Assembly: GCA_015229165.1 (NCBI GenBank)
Contig: JADGCD010000005.1
Location: forward strand, 1-25,613
Length of the DNA stretch: 25,613 bases
Source of the DNA: Nitrospinota bacterium
Lineage (GTDB): Bacteria > Nitrospinota_A > UBA7883 > JADGGD01
Reading direction: 5' to 3'
Position numbers and translations under genes: made by a program. Below, one piece after another: positions 7,831 through 15,167 of the stretch (positions are counted from its first letter, which is position 1; each line of letters begins with the position of its first letter). Under the pieces are notes generated by a model. The model did not search any database and was not told the origin of the DNA. It saw only the letters and a list, made by a program, of their open reading frames with translations.

Positions 7831-9183
7831 TCACCATTGCGCGAGCATGGCGATAACGTTTTGGGGCAGAATGCGAGCCGTGTCAACAATCTGGAAATAG
7901 GCGGGGATTTGCTGGTTGTTGACGTTCGGCAGGCTGTCGACATGGTCGCAGCGGTCGCAGCATGTTTCATCAAGCGGCGGCGGCGAGGCGCCCGTGGCGA
8001 AGCGAGCCCGGACGTCGCGATAGCGCGAACTGTTGAAGGGATCGGCGTTTGCGTCGATGTCGCCCTTCGGGGCGAAGATGGTCCCCTGCTCTCCGTAGTT
8101 GGCGCGGCAACACGGGTAGACGTCTCCTTCAGCGCTATAGACGATGTTCTTGTAGGTCCACTGGCACCCTCCCTGCGCGCTGTCGGACGGGACATCAAAG
8201 GACGCATTGTCTACCCTTCGCGTCCATGGGATGGCATAGCTCTCGGCGATTTTTCCGTTCAGAGCCGTCATCATCTCTTGCGCGGCCAAAGCGATCTGTT
8301 GGCCATCGTAGCTAAAAAGAACCCTATTGCAAGGGAGTGACGCGGGTATGGTGATGCCGGGGTCGGTGGCTGAAACGTCATATGGCCTGGCGAAATTGAT
8401 TTCGTTGACCCCGAGATTGCTGGCCAGATTGGTGGCAAGCTCCACTTCCTCCAGCGTATGATCAAAAAGCAGATACTGCCAGACCAGATGGGGGGTCGCC
8501 GTCCCCAGCGCCCGCTTTGCGCGGACCAGACGCTTTACGTTCTCGAGTACGAGGGAAAGATCGCCACCGCGTCGATACCGTCCGTACGTTCGCTGCGTCG
8601 CGCCGTCGATGGAGAGAATGAGGTAGTCCAGGCCGGAGGCGACAAGCGCCCTTTCGTCGAATCTGAGGGAGAGATTGGTGGAGACGGAGGTACGCATCAT
8701 GTAGCTGCGCGCGTAACGGATATACTCCGGCGTTCGCGGGTTGAGTAGCGGCTCTCCCCAGTTGAAAAAGCGGGTCGACAGGGCGAAAGGCCCATGGCGG
8801 TCGATGATAGTGTCGGCAAGTGAATTTCCAAGAAGCGTCTTTTCCCAGGGGGCGCCCGGCGGAATATCGCTACGACCCCCATGAATGCATCCCGGGCAGG
8901 TGAGCTGGCAGGCGTTGGCGCATTCGAGGATGAGCCCGAAAGGGTGGGCGAGCAGTCGGGGGTGGCGTCGTTGGTACTGGTACTTTCCAATTGCCAGGTT
9001 GGAAAGCTTCAGGAGCGTCGCCATCGCCTGAAGAGGCGACCCGGTCGCATCGCTGACCGGGCTGATCAGAGCCCGATTGGCATCATCGACGAGAGCCGCA
9101 AAGGACGAAAGGGTGCGCTCATGCGCGATCCCCTCCTCGATGAGGGCAAAGCGCTCGGCGATAAAGCGCTCGACATCACTCAT
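7831..9183 (-). CDS. Radical SAM protein with SPASM-like C-terminal cysteines
   Basis: This 450-residue protein has the radical SAM cluster motif C92-x3-C96-x2-C99 within CQLTCPGC, followed by the glycine/proline stretch NWGEPLLNP typical of the SAM-binding region and LILSIDGAT of the barrel. The C-terminal third has CQWTYKN, YPCCRANYGE and CCDRCD, consistent with a SPASM or twitch domain binding auxiliary Fe-S clusters. It starts at ATG 9183, sharing ATGA with the stop of the upstream methyltransferase. The frame is open further upstream to 9312, but that would overlap the neighbour by 130 bp. The N-terminal 80 residues are helical and unassigned. Related SPASM proteins occur in polysaccharide loci, and some act as sugar dehydrogenases or epimerases; the reaction here is not predictable. 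It is the last gene of the minus-strand operon. Confidence 0.85.
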   Translation of the reverse strand: MSDVERFIAERFALIEEGIAHERTLSSFAALVDDANRALISPVSDATGSPLQAMATLLKLSNLAIGKYQYQRRHPRLLAHPFGLILECANACQLTCPGCIHGGRSDIPPGAPWEKTLLGNSLADTIIDRHGPFALSTRFFNWGEPLLNPRTPEYIRYARSYMMRTSVSTNLSLRFDERALVASGLDYLILSIDGATQRTYGRYRRGGDLSLVLENVKRLVRAKRALGTATPHLVWQYLLFDHTLEEVELATNLASNLGVNEINFARPYDVSATDPGITIPASLPCNRVLFSYDGQQIALAAQEMMTALNGKIAESYAIPWTRRVDNASFDVPSDSAQGGCQWTYKNIVYSAEGDVYPCCRANYGEQGTIFAPKGDIDANADPFNSSRYRDVRARFATGASPPPLDETCCDRCDHVDSLPNVNNQQIPAYFQIVDTARILPQNVIAMLAQW

Positions 9184-10244
9184 GGCTGTGTGGCGAACGA
9201 TCCTGCTGCGGGCGCGTCCGGGGCCGTCGCCGCGTCGGCGTCGCATGAGCTCGCCGCCCTGCGCGCGCAGAACGCGGGAGTCCAATTTTTGTAGGTCTTG
9301 ATCGCGTCGCATGAATGCGGAACCATGACGGCGGCCATGCGGGTCGGCTTGATATGGCCGAGGTCGATCAGGAGATCGTTGAGGTACTGGATAAAGTCGA
9401 TGAAAGCCTTGTCCCGCCCGTCGGCGACGTCGAAATTGGCGCCGTACCCCCCGCTGGTGAACACGTCGATCAGATTGCCGAAGGCGAAGAACGTTTCGAA
9501 GCCGAAGTGATTCATCAAGACGGGAAGAATGTCCTGCGACCGAATACCTTCGAAGCCTTGCGTCGAGCAGTCCCGGTTCTGATACTCCTCATCAACCGTC
9601 TGGAGAATGTGGTGGCGCTTCTTTTCTGGAGGCAGGAAACGCCAGATCCTCTCGATGATCGCCAGCGCCTCGGGCCAACGCATGTGACCGTTGCGGCCGA
9701 TCAGATCGAAGCATACGAAGACCCCTTCGGGAGCGAGCCCGTCCTTGACCGCTTCCGCCAGATGCTCCAGGGCGACCACATGGTGAAGGGCATGATGCGC
9801 CATGGCGGCGGCGAATCGTTGGCCCGTCGGCGTCCATGTGTTTATGTCGGCCTCGGTGAACACAAAGCGCTCGCCCAACCCGGCTTTGTCGGCGTTCTTT
9901 TTCGCCCGCTCGATCTGAATGGGGGATATCTCCACGCAGTGGAAAAGGAAGTCGGACACGCCGCCACGCATCAGGCTGGCGGCTATCGCCACTTCAATCT
10001 GCGCGTCACCGCTACCGAAACTGACGATGTTGCGATTCTGTGACGATCGGATCGCCTGCGCCACCGCCCTTTCGTAAAACGCAATGTGATCGCCGACGCC
10101 GCACACGTCCGATAACCGGGGAAAGAAGTAGGCGTTTTGCCAATACCGAAACGCATCCGACAGCTGTGCGGAACTATCTTCCACCGCTTCGAATTGCCTG
10201 ATCTGCTCCCTGACCTTGTCGCGGTAAGCGGGATCCTTGATCAT
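9180..10244 (-). CDS. Class I SAM-dependent methyltransferase
   Basis: This 354-residue protein has a SAM-binding motif at about 73-82 (IVSFGSGDAQ), the acidic strand-2 end VEIS near 104-107, and a post-motif strand EGVFVCFD around 175, matching a Rossmann methyltransferase. A helical N-terminal segment precedes the fold. About 130 residues after the fold, including GFETFFAFGNL, may form a lid or acceptor-binding part. The last 30 residues are Ala/Asp-rich and look like a disordered tail. The start at 10244 has AGGAG six bases upstream on the minus strand. The 111-bp gap to hddA contains a GC-rich inverted repeat (10259-10281) in the leader. The stop is fused to the radical SAM start by ATGA, so the two products may act on the same substrate. 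O- versus N- or C-methylation cannot be decided. Confidence 0.82.
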   Translation of the reverse strand: MIKDPAYRDKVREQIRQFEAVEDSSAQLSDAFRYWQNAYFFPRLSDVCGVGDHIAFYERAVAQAIRSSQNRNIVSFGSGDAQIEVAIAASLMRGGVSDFLFHCVEISPIQIERAKKNADKAGLGERFVFTEADINTWTPTGQRFAAAMAHHALHHVVALEHLAEAVKDGLAPEGVFVCFDLIGRNGHMRWPEALAIIERIWRFLPPEKKRHHILQTVDEEYQNRDCSTQGFEGIRSQDILPVLMNHFGFETFFAFGNLIDVFTSGGYGANFDVADGRDKAFIDFIQYLNDLLIDLGHIKPTRMAAVMVPHSCDAIKTYKNWTPAFCARRAASSCDADAATAPDAPAAGSFATQP

Positions 10245-10355
10245 GGAACGCTCCTGTTGCGCCCGGTGCGGGACGGGGCGCGGTCCTTTTGAAAGGCGCT
10301 CGCGCGCCCTCGCCTCCGGGCGGCGGGTGTGGGGTATCGGCCTGGCGTCAACATA

Positions 10356-11417
10356 TCAAAACCGCCAGCTCTGGGCGCCCAAATCGGTGAAGTGAAACGG
10401 CATCATGAGCTTTCCTCCCGGGATCGCTTCGAGGGCCCGGACGACGTCGAGGCGGCGGACCGGGTCGACGAGAAACATGATGAATCCTCCTCCTCCGGCG
10501 CCCGAAACCTTCCCCGCGGTCGCCCCCACCTCGGTGGCGCGATGGAGAATGGTGTCGATCCGCTGGTTGGAAATGTTGTGGGCCATCCGTTTCTTCGATT
10601 CCCATCCCTTGCGCATGGAGAAGGCGAGCGTGTCGAAGCTTCCCTTGAGCAGCGCCTCCTTGAGGATGAGGGCCTCTTCCTTGACTTCGTGCATGGCTTC
10701 GATGGCGCCAGCTTTCCCTTGGCTGACGTTGCGGCTCTGCTCCTGAATGATGCTGGCCGAATCGCGCGAGACGCCGGTGTAGTAAAGAACGAGGGACGCC
10801 TCCAACTCCGCCAGCACATGCTGCTTGATGCGCAGGGGGTTGATGACGACCCGGTCGTCCGGGTGGAACTCCATGAAGTTGAACCCGCCGAAGGTGGCCG
10901 CGTACTGGTCCTGCTTCCCCCCCTCCAGTCCGCAATCGATCCGCTCTATGACGTAGGCGAGATGGGCGATCTCGTAGTCCCCCAGAGGAAGCGAAAGAAG
11001 CTCCTGGAACGCCTGCACCATCGCCACCACCAGCGTGGACGAGGATCCGAGGCCCGAACCGGCCGGGGCGTCGGAGTAGGTGGTGAGACGCAAAGGAAGG
11101 TTCCTGCCGCCGTTGAAGGTGTCCATGATCCGGCGATAGACCCCCCAGTGGAGGGAGAGAATGGGATTCTCGGGCGGCGCGTCGGCGCCGCCACGCCAGC
11201 GGCAGTCATGGTCGAGCGCCACGAACTCCACAACGTCTTCTTCGATGTGGTCGATGAACGCATAGGCGTAGCGATCGATGGTAGCGTTGAGTACGTAGCC
11301 GCCGTATCGGTCGCAGTAAGGGCTTACATCGGTCCCCCCTCCCGCAAGGCCGAGGCGCAGGGGCGCCCGGGCGCGGATGGCCTGCCGCGTGCGGGGCGCG
11401 ATGCGCGGATGGGTCAT
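10356..11417 (-). CDS. hddA: D-glycero-alpha-D-manno-heptose 7-phosphate kinase (HddA-like GHMP kinase)
   Basis: This 353-residue GHMP-superfamily kinase has an N-terminal substrate region RLGLAGGGTDVSPY (about 21-34), the ATP-binding motif PAGSGLGSSST (118-128), and the C-terminal motif KVSGAGGGGF. The GGGTD-beginning N-terminus is typical of the HddA and fucokinase-like branch. In the known pathway HddA phosphorylates heptose 7-phosphate at C1 in the alpha configuration, feeding GmhB and HddC, and those two genes lie on the other strand at 2151-3418. The frame extends upstream to 11621, but that part is composition-biased and overlaps the next gene. The ATG at 11417, with GAGGG eight bases before it, is the likely start. 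Its place between two methyltransferase genes ties heptose supply to this modification operon. A fucose or galactose kinase is less likely. Confidence 0.88.
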   Translation of the reverse strand: MTHPRIAPRTRQAIRARAPLRLGLAGGGTDVSPYCDRYGGYVLNATIDRYAYAFIDHIEEDVVEFVALDHDCRWRGGADAPPENPILSLHWGVYRRIMDTFNGGRNLPLRLTTYSDAPAGSGLGSSSTLVVAMVQAFQELLSLPLGDYEIAHLAYVIERIDCGLEGGKQDQYAATFGGFNFMEFHPDDRVVINPLRIKQHVLAELEASLVLYYTGVSRDSASIIQEQSRNVSQGKAGAIEAMHEVKEEALILKEALLKGSFDTLAFSMRKGWESKKRMAHNISNQRIDTILHRATEVGATAGKVSGAGGGGFIMFLVDPVRRLDVVRALEAIPGGKLMMPFHFTDLGAQSWRF

Positions 11418-11442
11418 CGGAGTTGCCCTCGTGGGACGCGGC

Positions 11443-12186
11443 TCATCGTTGGGCCTCCGGCGCGCGGAAAACGTAGTGGGGGAAAATCTGCTCCGAATGG
11501 AGGCCGTCCCGGCGGATGAGGGTCTCTTCCACCACTTCGGTCGCGCCGATGCAAGAAGAGACGGTCGCGTCGTCGAGGACGATGTAGCCGTGATCGACCA
11601 TAAACGGACGGACCGCCTCATACGAAAAGAGGACGGCAGGCCGGATGTCGCAATCGATATGGGCCAGGGCGATCTTTTTCGCCCCGACCAGAACGTCGGC
11701 GGCCGTATCCTCGAAGTAGCCCTTCACGAACACGAGATTCTTCAACCCCGACGCGTCGGCGAAGTCGTGCAATTCGTCAAGATCGACGTCGGAAAAATCT
11801 CCCGGATTGTGGGCGTCGACGGCTTTGTCGGTGGCGGGCATCCCCTCAAAGGAGTCAAGAGCGTAGACCTTGACGCCGGGGAGTAGCCGGTCGGCGAGAT
11901 AGGCCATGAAGAGCGCGTTTCCCCCTTTGTATGAGCCGAATTCGATGATGTCGCCGGTTTCTATGAAGGGCAGATAATAGCGGATGAGCAAAAACAGGTT
12001 CATCCGGTTCAGCTCGGCGACGATGGTGCGGTTCGTCGCCAGCGCGACCCCCTCCTGATAGAGGGGGTCGGCGAGAATCGCTTTTTGGAGATCGCCAAAC
12101 TGGAGTCCCCACCCGCGCTGATAGCCCTCATACACGTTGCGGCCCTTGCGAAACCCGCGTTCGAGACCTTTAAACTCTGGCAACAT
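11443..12186 (-). CDS. TylF/MycF-type SAM-dependent O-methyltransferase
   Basis: This 247-residue protein has the SAM motif IEFGSYKGGNA (81-91), the TylF-family hallmark ALDSFEGMP (109-117), HIDCDI with Asp178 and Asp180, and YIVLDDA with Asp205/206. These acidic residues match the metal-binding and catalytic positions of macrocin-type sugar O-methyltransferases, which methylate hydroxyls on deoxy-sugars or glycans with Mg2+. The length is normal for the family. An internal segment, LADRLLPGVKVY, precedes the DSFEGMP motif as expected. The start at 12186 has only a weak purine stretch upstream; there is no good alternative. It lies 29 bp after the Cys-cluster methyltransferase and 25 bp before hddA, within the same operon. 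Probable role: methylating a sugar of the glycan. The acceptor is unknown. Confidence 0.87.
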   Translation of the reverse strand: MLPEFKGLERGFRKGRNVYEGYQRGWGLQFGDLQKAILADPLYQEGVALATNRTIVAELNRMNLFLLIRYYLPFIETGDIIEFGSYKGGNALFMAYLADRLLPGVKVYALDSFEGMPATDKAVDAHNPGDFSDVDLDELHDFADASGLKNLVFVKGYFEDTAADVLVGAKKIALAHIDCDIRPAVLFSYEAVRPFMVDHGYIVLDDATVSSCIGATEVVEETLIRRDGLHSEQIFPHYVFRAPEAQR

Positions 12187-12215
12187 CTGGCATGCTTTCT
12201 TGTGGATGGTGGGGG

Positions 12216-13109
12216 TTACTTTTCGGCGTAAAAGTAGCCGTGGCCGACGCCGAGATAGCCGTGCGTCACGTCCCAGTATAGTCGATACGCCACGTCCCGG
12301 AACCCGACGCTGGCGAGGTCAGCCGCAAAGTCCCAGCCGAAATCGGTGAAAACCAGCGACCCCTTCTCGGAAAGGGGATTTCCGTGATACAGGGGCTCTT
12401 CAATATGTCGTATGCCCGTATCGACCCGGCACGCCCGCTGGACATTCACCTTGCGTCGGGCGTGAAACGGAATGGTGACGAGCAGTTTCCCTTCCGGTCT
12501 CATGACGCGGAAGCATTCGGCCAGCGCGCGCCGATGGTCGTTGACATGCTCGAACACGTCGTTCGAAATCAGCAGGTCGAACCGTCCGTCCGGGAAACTG
12601 AGACGTTCCACGTCTTCATGCCTGACGCCGTCGCTGAGCGTACCTCCAGCCAGGCCGTCGCCGAGATATTCGCTGCCGACCCATTCGACCTCCGGAACCC
12701 CTTGGGAGAGGTTGCGGTAGATGGGGGTGATCTGTTCCATGAGATACGCCGAAACCGGACGACCCGTGACGCCCCGCGCGATGCGTCGGGCAGTTGCGGC
12801 GACGATCCGCTGACGGGCGTTGAGCGCGCAGACCGGACAAACGAGGCGTTCACGCCAGTTGGGGACCCATGTTCCGTCGGGCTGGTCGGTGGCCCCGCAC
12901 AGGCGGTTGACCAGAAAGGCGACCTCACGACTACAGACCCCGCAATGACCCGGGACGCCATACTCCTCTTCGCCAAGATGCTCTCGAATGATGCAGAGCT
13001 CCCGGTCGCGCTGGAACTGCGCTTCCGCAGAGCTGAGAAAACGCTCGTACTCCTCAAGCGTATGGGTGTCGAATTCGTTACAACGCATGGCGGTGGGTAA
13101 GACGTTCAT
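12216..13109 (-). CDS. Cysteine-cluster (zinc-ribbon-like) class I methyltransferase
   Basis: This 297-residue protein has an N-terminal cysteine cluster, CGVC at 56-59 and CPVC at 91-94, which looks like a four-Cys zinc site. It is followed by a methyltransferase-like domain with LSFPDGRFDLLISNDVFEHV (about 170-189) and a strand GKLLVTIPFH (207-216). The canonical Gly-rich motif I is degenerate (VGSEYLGDG, about 144-152). The same order, a Cys cluster then an S(N/S)DVFEH methyltransferase, forms the C-terminal 250 residues of the 1404-residue protein at 3470-7684, so the two are clearly related in architecture. The N-terminus overlaps the upstream sulfotransferase by 32 bp. An internal ATG at 13088 would reduce that to 11 bp, and neither start has a clear Shine-Dalgarno, so coupled translation is likely. 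The substrate is unknown. Confidence 0.85.
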   Translation of the reverse strand: MNVLPTAMRCNEFDTHTLEEYERFLSSAEAQFQRDRELCIIREHLGEEEYGVPGHCGVCSREVAFLVNRLCGATDQPDGTWVPNWRERLVCPVCALNARQRIVAATARRIARGVTGRPVSAYLMEQITPIYRNLSQGVPEVEWVGSEYLGDGLAGGTLSDGVRHEDVERLSFPDGRFDLLISNDVFEHVNDHRRALAECFRVMRPEGKLLVTIPFHARRKVNVQRACRVDTGIRHIEEPLYHGNPLSEKGSLVFTDFGWDFAADLASVGFRDVAYRLYWDVTHGYLGVGHGYFYAEK

Positions 13110-13755
13110 AGAGGGTTATATCTTCGGCGAGAAGTTCGGTTAGCGAGTCCCAACCAGACGCCACGGCCCGGTCGTCCCCGCTTTCGCGGGTGTCTTTTGA
13201 TCCGGTCGCGTTCAACCAGACGTTCGTATCGAGGGTGACGTTCAGCAACGCCTCTAGCCGCCCAATGTCGGCTGCCCGATGTTCATGCCGACCCACGAAG
13301 TCGAGAGTGTCGGTGTTCCAGCCGCCGAAATAGGTGCGTGAGTAGAGAAAACGGATCGTCGGCAGCCGTGCGAAACCGACAAGGTCAAGATCTTTTTCCA
13401 GAAAGTACTGATGAAGGGGGCTGGGGTGCGGGGGGATCCGCTTCCAGTAACGGTAGATGGAGCGGACGTTGTCCACCGGATGTCGGAGGAACGTGAAACG
13501 AAAGGCGCTCTCAATGAGATCGTACTTCGAAGCGCGGAAATGACCGTGAACGACATGGATCCCCTCGGGAAGCCGTGTCGGCCGTTGGGCGAGCCATCGG
13601 TCGGGATTGAGATTGCATTCCGCCGTGGGGATGGCGGGGTCATCCTCGTCGAGGAGCAACGTCTCCGGACCGTAGGCGCGTCGGAGCATTTCAAGCATGG
13701 AGGTTCCGCCGGCCTTTGGCATGTGCAAGGAGATGACCGCTTGGGGCGTTGCCAT
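13078..13755 (-). CDS. Sulfotransferase family protein, short form
   Basis: This 225-residue protein has the PAPS 5'-phosphosulfate loop HMPKAGGTSM (11-20) and the 3'-phosphate motif FLRHPVDNVRS with Arg91 and Ser99, spaced as in carbohydrate sulfotransferases of the sulfotransfer_2 or heparan 2-O-sulfotransferase-like type. HVVHGHF (68-74) between them is also typical of that group. It would transfer sulfate from PAPS to a hydroxyl of the glycan. Bacterial members are usually cytosolic, and no signal peptide is seen here. The start has a strong GAGGAGGG four to five bases upstream. It lies 8 bp after the next sulfotransferase gene and overlaps the Cys-cluster methyltransferase. Confidence in the family is high; the acceptor is unknown. 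Confidence 0.88.
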   Translation of the reverse strand: MATPQAVISLHMPKAGGTSMLEMLRRAYGPETLLLDEDDPAIPTAECNLNPDRWLAQRPTRLPEGIHVVHGHFRASKYDLIESAFRFTFLRHPVDNVRSIYRYWKRIPPHPSPLHQYFLEKDLDLVGFARLPTIRFLYSRTYFGGWNTDTLDFVGRHEHRAADIGRLEALLNVTLDTNVWLNATGSKDTRESGDDRAVASGWDSLTELLAEDITLYERLTHRHAL

Positions 13756-13763
13756 CGCCCTCC

Positions 13764-15167
13764 TCAGCTCACTGCCGAAGAAGGGGGAAAGAGGACAATC
13801 CGTCGTCCCCCGTGGCGCGCTTCGGCGGTCGCAAGGCGGAACGCGCGGACGCGCGCGTCCACCCCCCCCGGCAGGTGCGATAACGGGGTATACTCCCGCG
13901 AGGCTTCCAGGTCGATGAGTGCGCAGGCGCCGGTGGCTCCCATCGGGGTCAGGTGCTCCGGCTCCAGCGTGAATACAAGATCTGGCATTGCCCCGTCCCC
14001 GCCGGGGGCGCTCACGCAGCCCCGCTCGCTACCATCGACCCGTGCGGCAAGCGTCACAGCGTCGCCGCCGAAAACCGGCGGGACAACACCGGACACGGAA
14101 AGTCGGAGCTCGCACGCATCGCGCCATGGCAGGTAGACGACTATGCTTGCGCGCCGACGAAAGGTCATCCCGTCGGGGTAGAATCCGGCCAAAGGGGCTA
14201 TCGTCCCGTCGGGCGAGGCGCCAGGCCAGTCGCCCGGCAGTTGGTAGCCCAGCCCGCGCATATGCTCGTCCGAGTATCCGAGAGCGTCGCGGACACCCCG
14301 CGTCAGGGTGAGCGTGAGCCATAGGTCCGCCTGGCTCATCCCGTCGAACGTGGGGGAGAAGGAGAGGCGACGATAGCGCATGGGGGCGCGATCGGCAAGC
14401 CCGTTGTCCGGCGCCCCCTCGACGAAGGCGATCGTTCGCGCGTCGGGGATGAAACCGAAGATCCCCCACAGCGTGGTCAACGCCGCCGCAGGGTTGGTCG
14501 CGATCGTTTCGTAGGAAAGGACCGTCACCCCCGGCTGTCCGACGATGGGGGCGATTGCCTTTGCATATTCGACGTATAGCCCGATATTTCTGAAAACATG
14601 GGGACTAAAAGCGGCCGCATAGACGTCCTTTTCATTTTGGGTCCGCACGAACATCGATTTTAGGGCGCCAACAGGATCGCGGACGATCACCACATAGCGG
14701 CTCCCCTCGACGGGGCCGTATTCGCGCATAGGGAAGATGTTGCCGGGAGTTTTCTCGCCGAGAAGGGGGCGAGGGTCACCGCCGCCGATCAGCGCGGTCA
14801 GCGCGTCGAGAGCCGTTCGATAGAGATCGCTGCCCCACAATCCACCTCTAATAGCCCGCTCTACCGTATCCATCAGCGTCGCCAGCGACGAATCGTCGAA
14901 AATCAGATTCGCCGGATGGGCGCCACGGGAAACGCTGAAGCGGGGCATTTCGAGCAGGGTCTGCGAGAGTTGGGCGTGCAAAAAGGCAATGACCCGGTCG
15001 GCGTTTTCTGGCAGACATGGGGCGTGGCCACAGAGGTCGTGAAGGAGGGGAAGCAAGTGGGTCTCCCCCGCGTAGCAGAATACTTCCGGGTGGAGCGAGA
15101 GAAACTTGGCGGCAAGGGTCGTTCCCCCACGGGGCATCCCGCCAAGAAGCGTATGCAACGTTTTCAT
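13764..15167 (-). CDS. Sulfotransferase with an extra C-terminal domain
   Basis: Residues 1-310 of this 467-residue protein are a sulfotransferase: the P-loop-like PAPS site LGGMPRGGTTLAAKF (8-22), then LLGEKTPGN (135-143), and the 3'-phosphate motif IVRDPVGALKS with Arg163 and Ser171. Residues about 320-467 form an added region rich in short beta-type segments (VVYLPWRDACELRLSVSG, LVFTLEPEHL) with no transmembrane helix. That looks like a carbohydrate-binding or jelly-roll-like module, a guess from pattern only. The start shares ATGA with the stop of the radical SAM gene upstream. The Shine-Dalgarno is weak, again suggesting coupled translation. The gene is followed after 8 bp by a second, unrelated-looking sulfotransferase gene. 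Confidence 0.86.
   Translation of the reverse strand: MKTLHTLLGGMPRGGTTLAAKFLSLHPEVFCYAGETHLLPLLHDLCGHAPCLPENADRVIAFLHAQLSQTLLEMPRFSVSRGAHPANLIFDDSSLATLMDTVERAIRGGLWGSDLYRTALDALTALIGGGDPRPLLGEKTPGNIFPMREYGPVEGSRYVVIVRDPVGALKSMFVRTQNEKDVYAAAFSPHVFRNIGLYVEYAKAIAPIVGQPGVTVLSYETIATNPAAALTTLWGIFGFIPDARTIAFVEGAPDNGLADRAPMRYRRLSFSPTFDGMSQADLWLTLTLTRGVRDALGYSDEHMRGLGYQLPGDWPGASPDGTIAPLAGFYPDGMTFRRRASIVVYLPWRDACELRLSVSGVVPPVFGGDAVTLAARVDGSERGCVSAPGGDGAMPDLVFTLEPEHLTPMGATGACALIDLEASREYTPLSHLPGGVDARVRAFRLATAEARHGGRRIVLFPPSSAVS

Noticed and set aside
10259..10281. GC-rich inverted repeat considered as a terminator of hddA
   Set aside because: It lacks a T run on the minus strand and lies right before the ribosome binding site of the next gene, so a leader structure or chance is as likely.
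10329..11519. A 396-codon open frame on the plus strand across hddA
   Set aside because: The minus strand carries the GHMP kinase motifs. The plus-strand product has no recognisable motif and spans the end of the next gene.
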